DNA from: a bacterium
GTDB lineage: Bacteria > Zhuqueibacterota > Zhuqueibacteria > Zhuqueibacterales > Zhuqueibacteraceae
Reading direction: 5' to 3'
Assembly (NCBI GenBank): GCA_023150945.1
Contig: JAKLJX010000004.1
Coordinates: forward strand, 314,539 to 378,538
DNA length: 64,000 nucleotides
Shown: piece after piece, positions 62,605 through 64,000 of the stretch
Layout: every line of letters begins with the position of its first letter
Numbering within the stretch: the stretch's first letter is position 1
Made by a program: the position numbers and the translations under genes
Notes under the pieces: generated by a model
Told to the model about the DNA's origin: nothing
Seen by the model: the letters and a program-made list of their open reading frames with translations, nothing else
Database searches by the model: none

Positions 62605-63387
62605 TCATCGTGCCCTCGTTCTGGCGGCATACTTGCGCAGGCTCTTCAACACCGCTTGGAAATCCTTGGGGGCCGGCGCGGTGAATCCGATCTGCTCGCG
62701 GCTGGCGGGATGATGCAGCAGCAGTGCGGCGGCGTGCAGCGTCAGACGTTTGATCAAGGGCTGCTCGGTTTCGCCCGGGTTGAGATGATAGCCGGGTTTG
62801 ATCGAGGAGAGCAGAAACGTTTCGGCCTGACCATAAAGCGGATCAACCAGCAGCGGATGCCCGAGCGCCTGCAAATGCACGCGAATCTGATGCTGCCGTC
62901 CGGTTTGCGGCTGGGCTTCCAGCAGCGTCGCCCCGCGAAAGCGCTCGAGCACGCGAATGGAGGTGAGGGCCGGTTTGCCGTCGCGCGCAACGATCATCAC
63001 GCCCGGCCGGCTGGGATGTTCGGCCAGCGGCTGTTGCACGGTGAGCGCTTCTTCCACCACCTCGCCGCGCACGAGGGCGAGATAGGTTTTCTCCACGTGG
63101 TGCTGCTCGAATTGCAGACTCAGGGCGCGATGGCTGCCCTCGGTTTTGGCGAGCAGCACCAGGCCGCTGGTGCCGCTGTCGATGCGATGCACCACGAACA
63201 GGGGTGTGCCCAACCTTTCTTCGGCCACGCTGCGCAGGCAGGGCCACTCGGGATGCCAGCGTTCGGGAATCACCGGCAAGCCGGCGGGCTTGTTGAGCAC
63301 CAGCAGCGCTTCATCTTCAAACAGAACCGGGATGCGCCATTTCTGTTGCCGGGGTTCATCGAAGTAATGTAGATCGCGGCCGGTCAT
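62605..63387 (-). CDS. RluA-family RNA pseudouridine synthase
   Basis: A 260-residue enzyme that isomerises uridine in rRNA or tRNA. The catalytic motif is HRIDSGTSGLVLLAKT with D70. Other landmarks: VLNKPAGLPVIP, EKTYLALVRG, ALTSIRVLERFRGATLLEAQPQTGRQHQIRVHLQALGHPLLVDPLYG, RLTLHAAAL. It has no N-terminal S4 domain. Start at 63387 is preferred over 63396 because AAGGA lies at a suitable distance. Target position unknown. Confidence 0.92.
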   Translation of the reverse strand: MTGRDLHYFDEPRQQKWRIPVLFEDEALLVLNKPAGLPVIPERWHPEWPCLRSVAEERLGTPLFVVHRIDSGTSGLVLLAKTEGSHRALSLQFEQHHVEKTYLALVRGEVVEEALTVQQPLAEHPSRPGVMIVARDGKPALTSIRVLERFRGATLLEAQPQTGRQHQIRVHLQALGHPLLVDPLYGQAETFLLSSIKPGYHLNPGETEQPLIKRLTLHAAALLLHHPASREQIGFTAPAPKDFQAVLKSLRKYAARTRAR

Positions 63388-63610
63388 GCCAGGCATCCTT
63401 ATTGTGCAGTGTCCGTTCGAAAATGTTCCAACCTCGGCTGGGTCGAGGTGTCGAGAACGCCAGACTCACCGGTTGCGGGGCGAGACAAACGTTATTCGAA
63501 GAAAAGACTTTGAATTTTCGATTCATGAAATTCACGCCACTGCTCCTCAGTCCGGCACGGCCGATGTGAGGGCATTGGATTTTCTATTATGCAACTCTGT
63601 CCTTCAATGT

Positions 63611-63998
63611 TCACTTCTTAATCTCAAGCCAATTTTGAATATCGACTACATACCGCGCCGGCCCATCGAGAGCACCGAAGGCGATCTTACTCGGCAGCTT
63701 CCTAAAAAAAGCATAGTAACTCTGTGTTGGCGTCGCCTCAGCATCAGTCCATGCAATCATCCACTTTTTGTCATTGCTTGGTGTAAAATGTGTATTGAAA
63801 ATAAGCAAACGCGTGGGTAATCTGTTTTTGCTTCCTCGCATAATCGTCACTTGAGACATATATCTCGTCTTTGCAACTTCCTCTGCCGGAACAGCACAGA
63901 AAAATGGTGCCCATGATCCGAGGCCTGGACGCATCTCAATGATGTAATTCGGTTCTGCATCCAGTTTGTGAATATTCAAGAAGAATGACTGCTTCTGC
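63611..63998 (-). CDS. Protein of unknown function (5' end outside window)
   Basis: The frame is open to the right-hand edge; the visible part is ~128 residues of the C-terminal end (NIHKLDAEPNYIIEMRPGLGS ... GALDGPARYVVDIQNWLEIKK). I do not recognise a family. It is AT-richer than the rest of the window and may be of different origin. The sequence has mixed polar and aromatic residues as in a folded protein (YMSQVTIMRGSKNRLPTRLLIF). Confidence 0.55.
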   Translation of the reverse strand, partial: QKQSFFLNIHKLDAEPNYIIEMRPGLGSWAPFFCAVPAEEVAKTRYMSQVTIMRGSKNRLPTRLLIFNTHFTPSNDKKWMIAWTDAEATPTQSYYAFFRKLPSKIAFGALDGPARYVVDIQNWLEIKK

Positions 63999-64000
63999 GT

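Overview
The window is GC-rich, densely coded DNA from a diderm, very probably a bacterium of the FCB superphylum (candidate phylum KSB1 / Calditrichota / Ignavibacteria-like). The evidence is a TonB-dependent receptor, a PorV-like outer-membrane protein, several secreted proteins ending in 'NYPNPF'-type C-terminal sorting domains (type IX secretion style), a GWxTD-domain protein and a bifunctional Hcy methyltransferase/MTHFR. The taxonomic placement is inference. I found no rRNA, tRNA, CRISPR array or intact insertion sequence.

Layout. 1-2.3 kb: 3' part of a flavoprotein fused to a membrane polyferredoxin. 2.3-2.8 kb: decayed repeat DNA. 2.8-28.7 kb: mostly single housekeeping genes on both strands: CoA-transferase plus serA, a DMT exporter, a Cys/Met PLP enzyme, a membrane dipeptidase, a NYN/LOTUS protein, phosphofructokinase with a PPi-type signature, gamma-glutamyltransferase, a macro-domain protein, a Maf pyrophosphatase, an Ala-Glu epimerase, a NagD-like HAD, a YkgJ pair, a YhhN protein, a HEAT-repeat protein, MetH-N/MetF, GWxTD, methylmalonate-semialdehyde dehydrogenase, XseB and NadK. 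28.7-40.7 kb: one long transcription unit with a near-consensus promoter, a 14-bp palindromic operator, a TonB receptor, a large secreted Fn3 protein, a PorV-like protein, a secreted protein with carbohydrate-binding-like modules, and a terminator. 40.7-42.3 kb: a second DMT exporter with an Lrp/AsnC regulator.

42.3-51.8 kb is the most unusual region. Three direct cassettes on the minus strand each hold a long conserved non-coding leader, a ~121-residue secreted protein and a ~615-residue secreted FG-GAP (beta-propeller) protein with a sorting domain. The cassettes are separated by interspersed repeats that abut stop codons. The leader is almost unchanged in all three copies, even where the coding sequence has diverged. 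It can form two mutually exclusive foldings, one of which pairs next to the ribosome-binding site, so it is a candidate cis-regulatory RNA.

51.8-61.0 kb: three paralogous membrane SGNH-hydrolase/TPR proteins, a parvulin-like lipoprotein and a LacI-family regulator. The LacI gene carries the same promoter-plus-palindrome (TGGAAGGCCTTCCA) as the TonB operon 29 kb away, which suggests that it regulates itself and that operon. 61.0-64.0 kb: a STAS protein, a HAD hydrolase, an RluA pseudouridine synthase and the 3' part of an AT-richer unknown gene.
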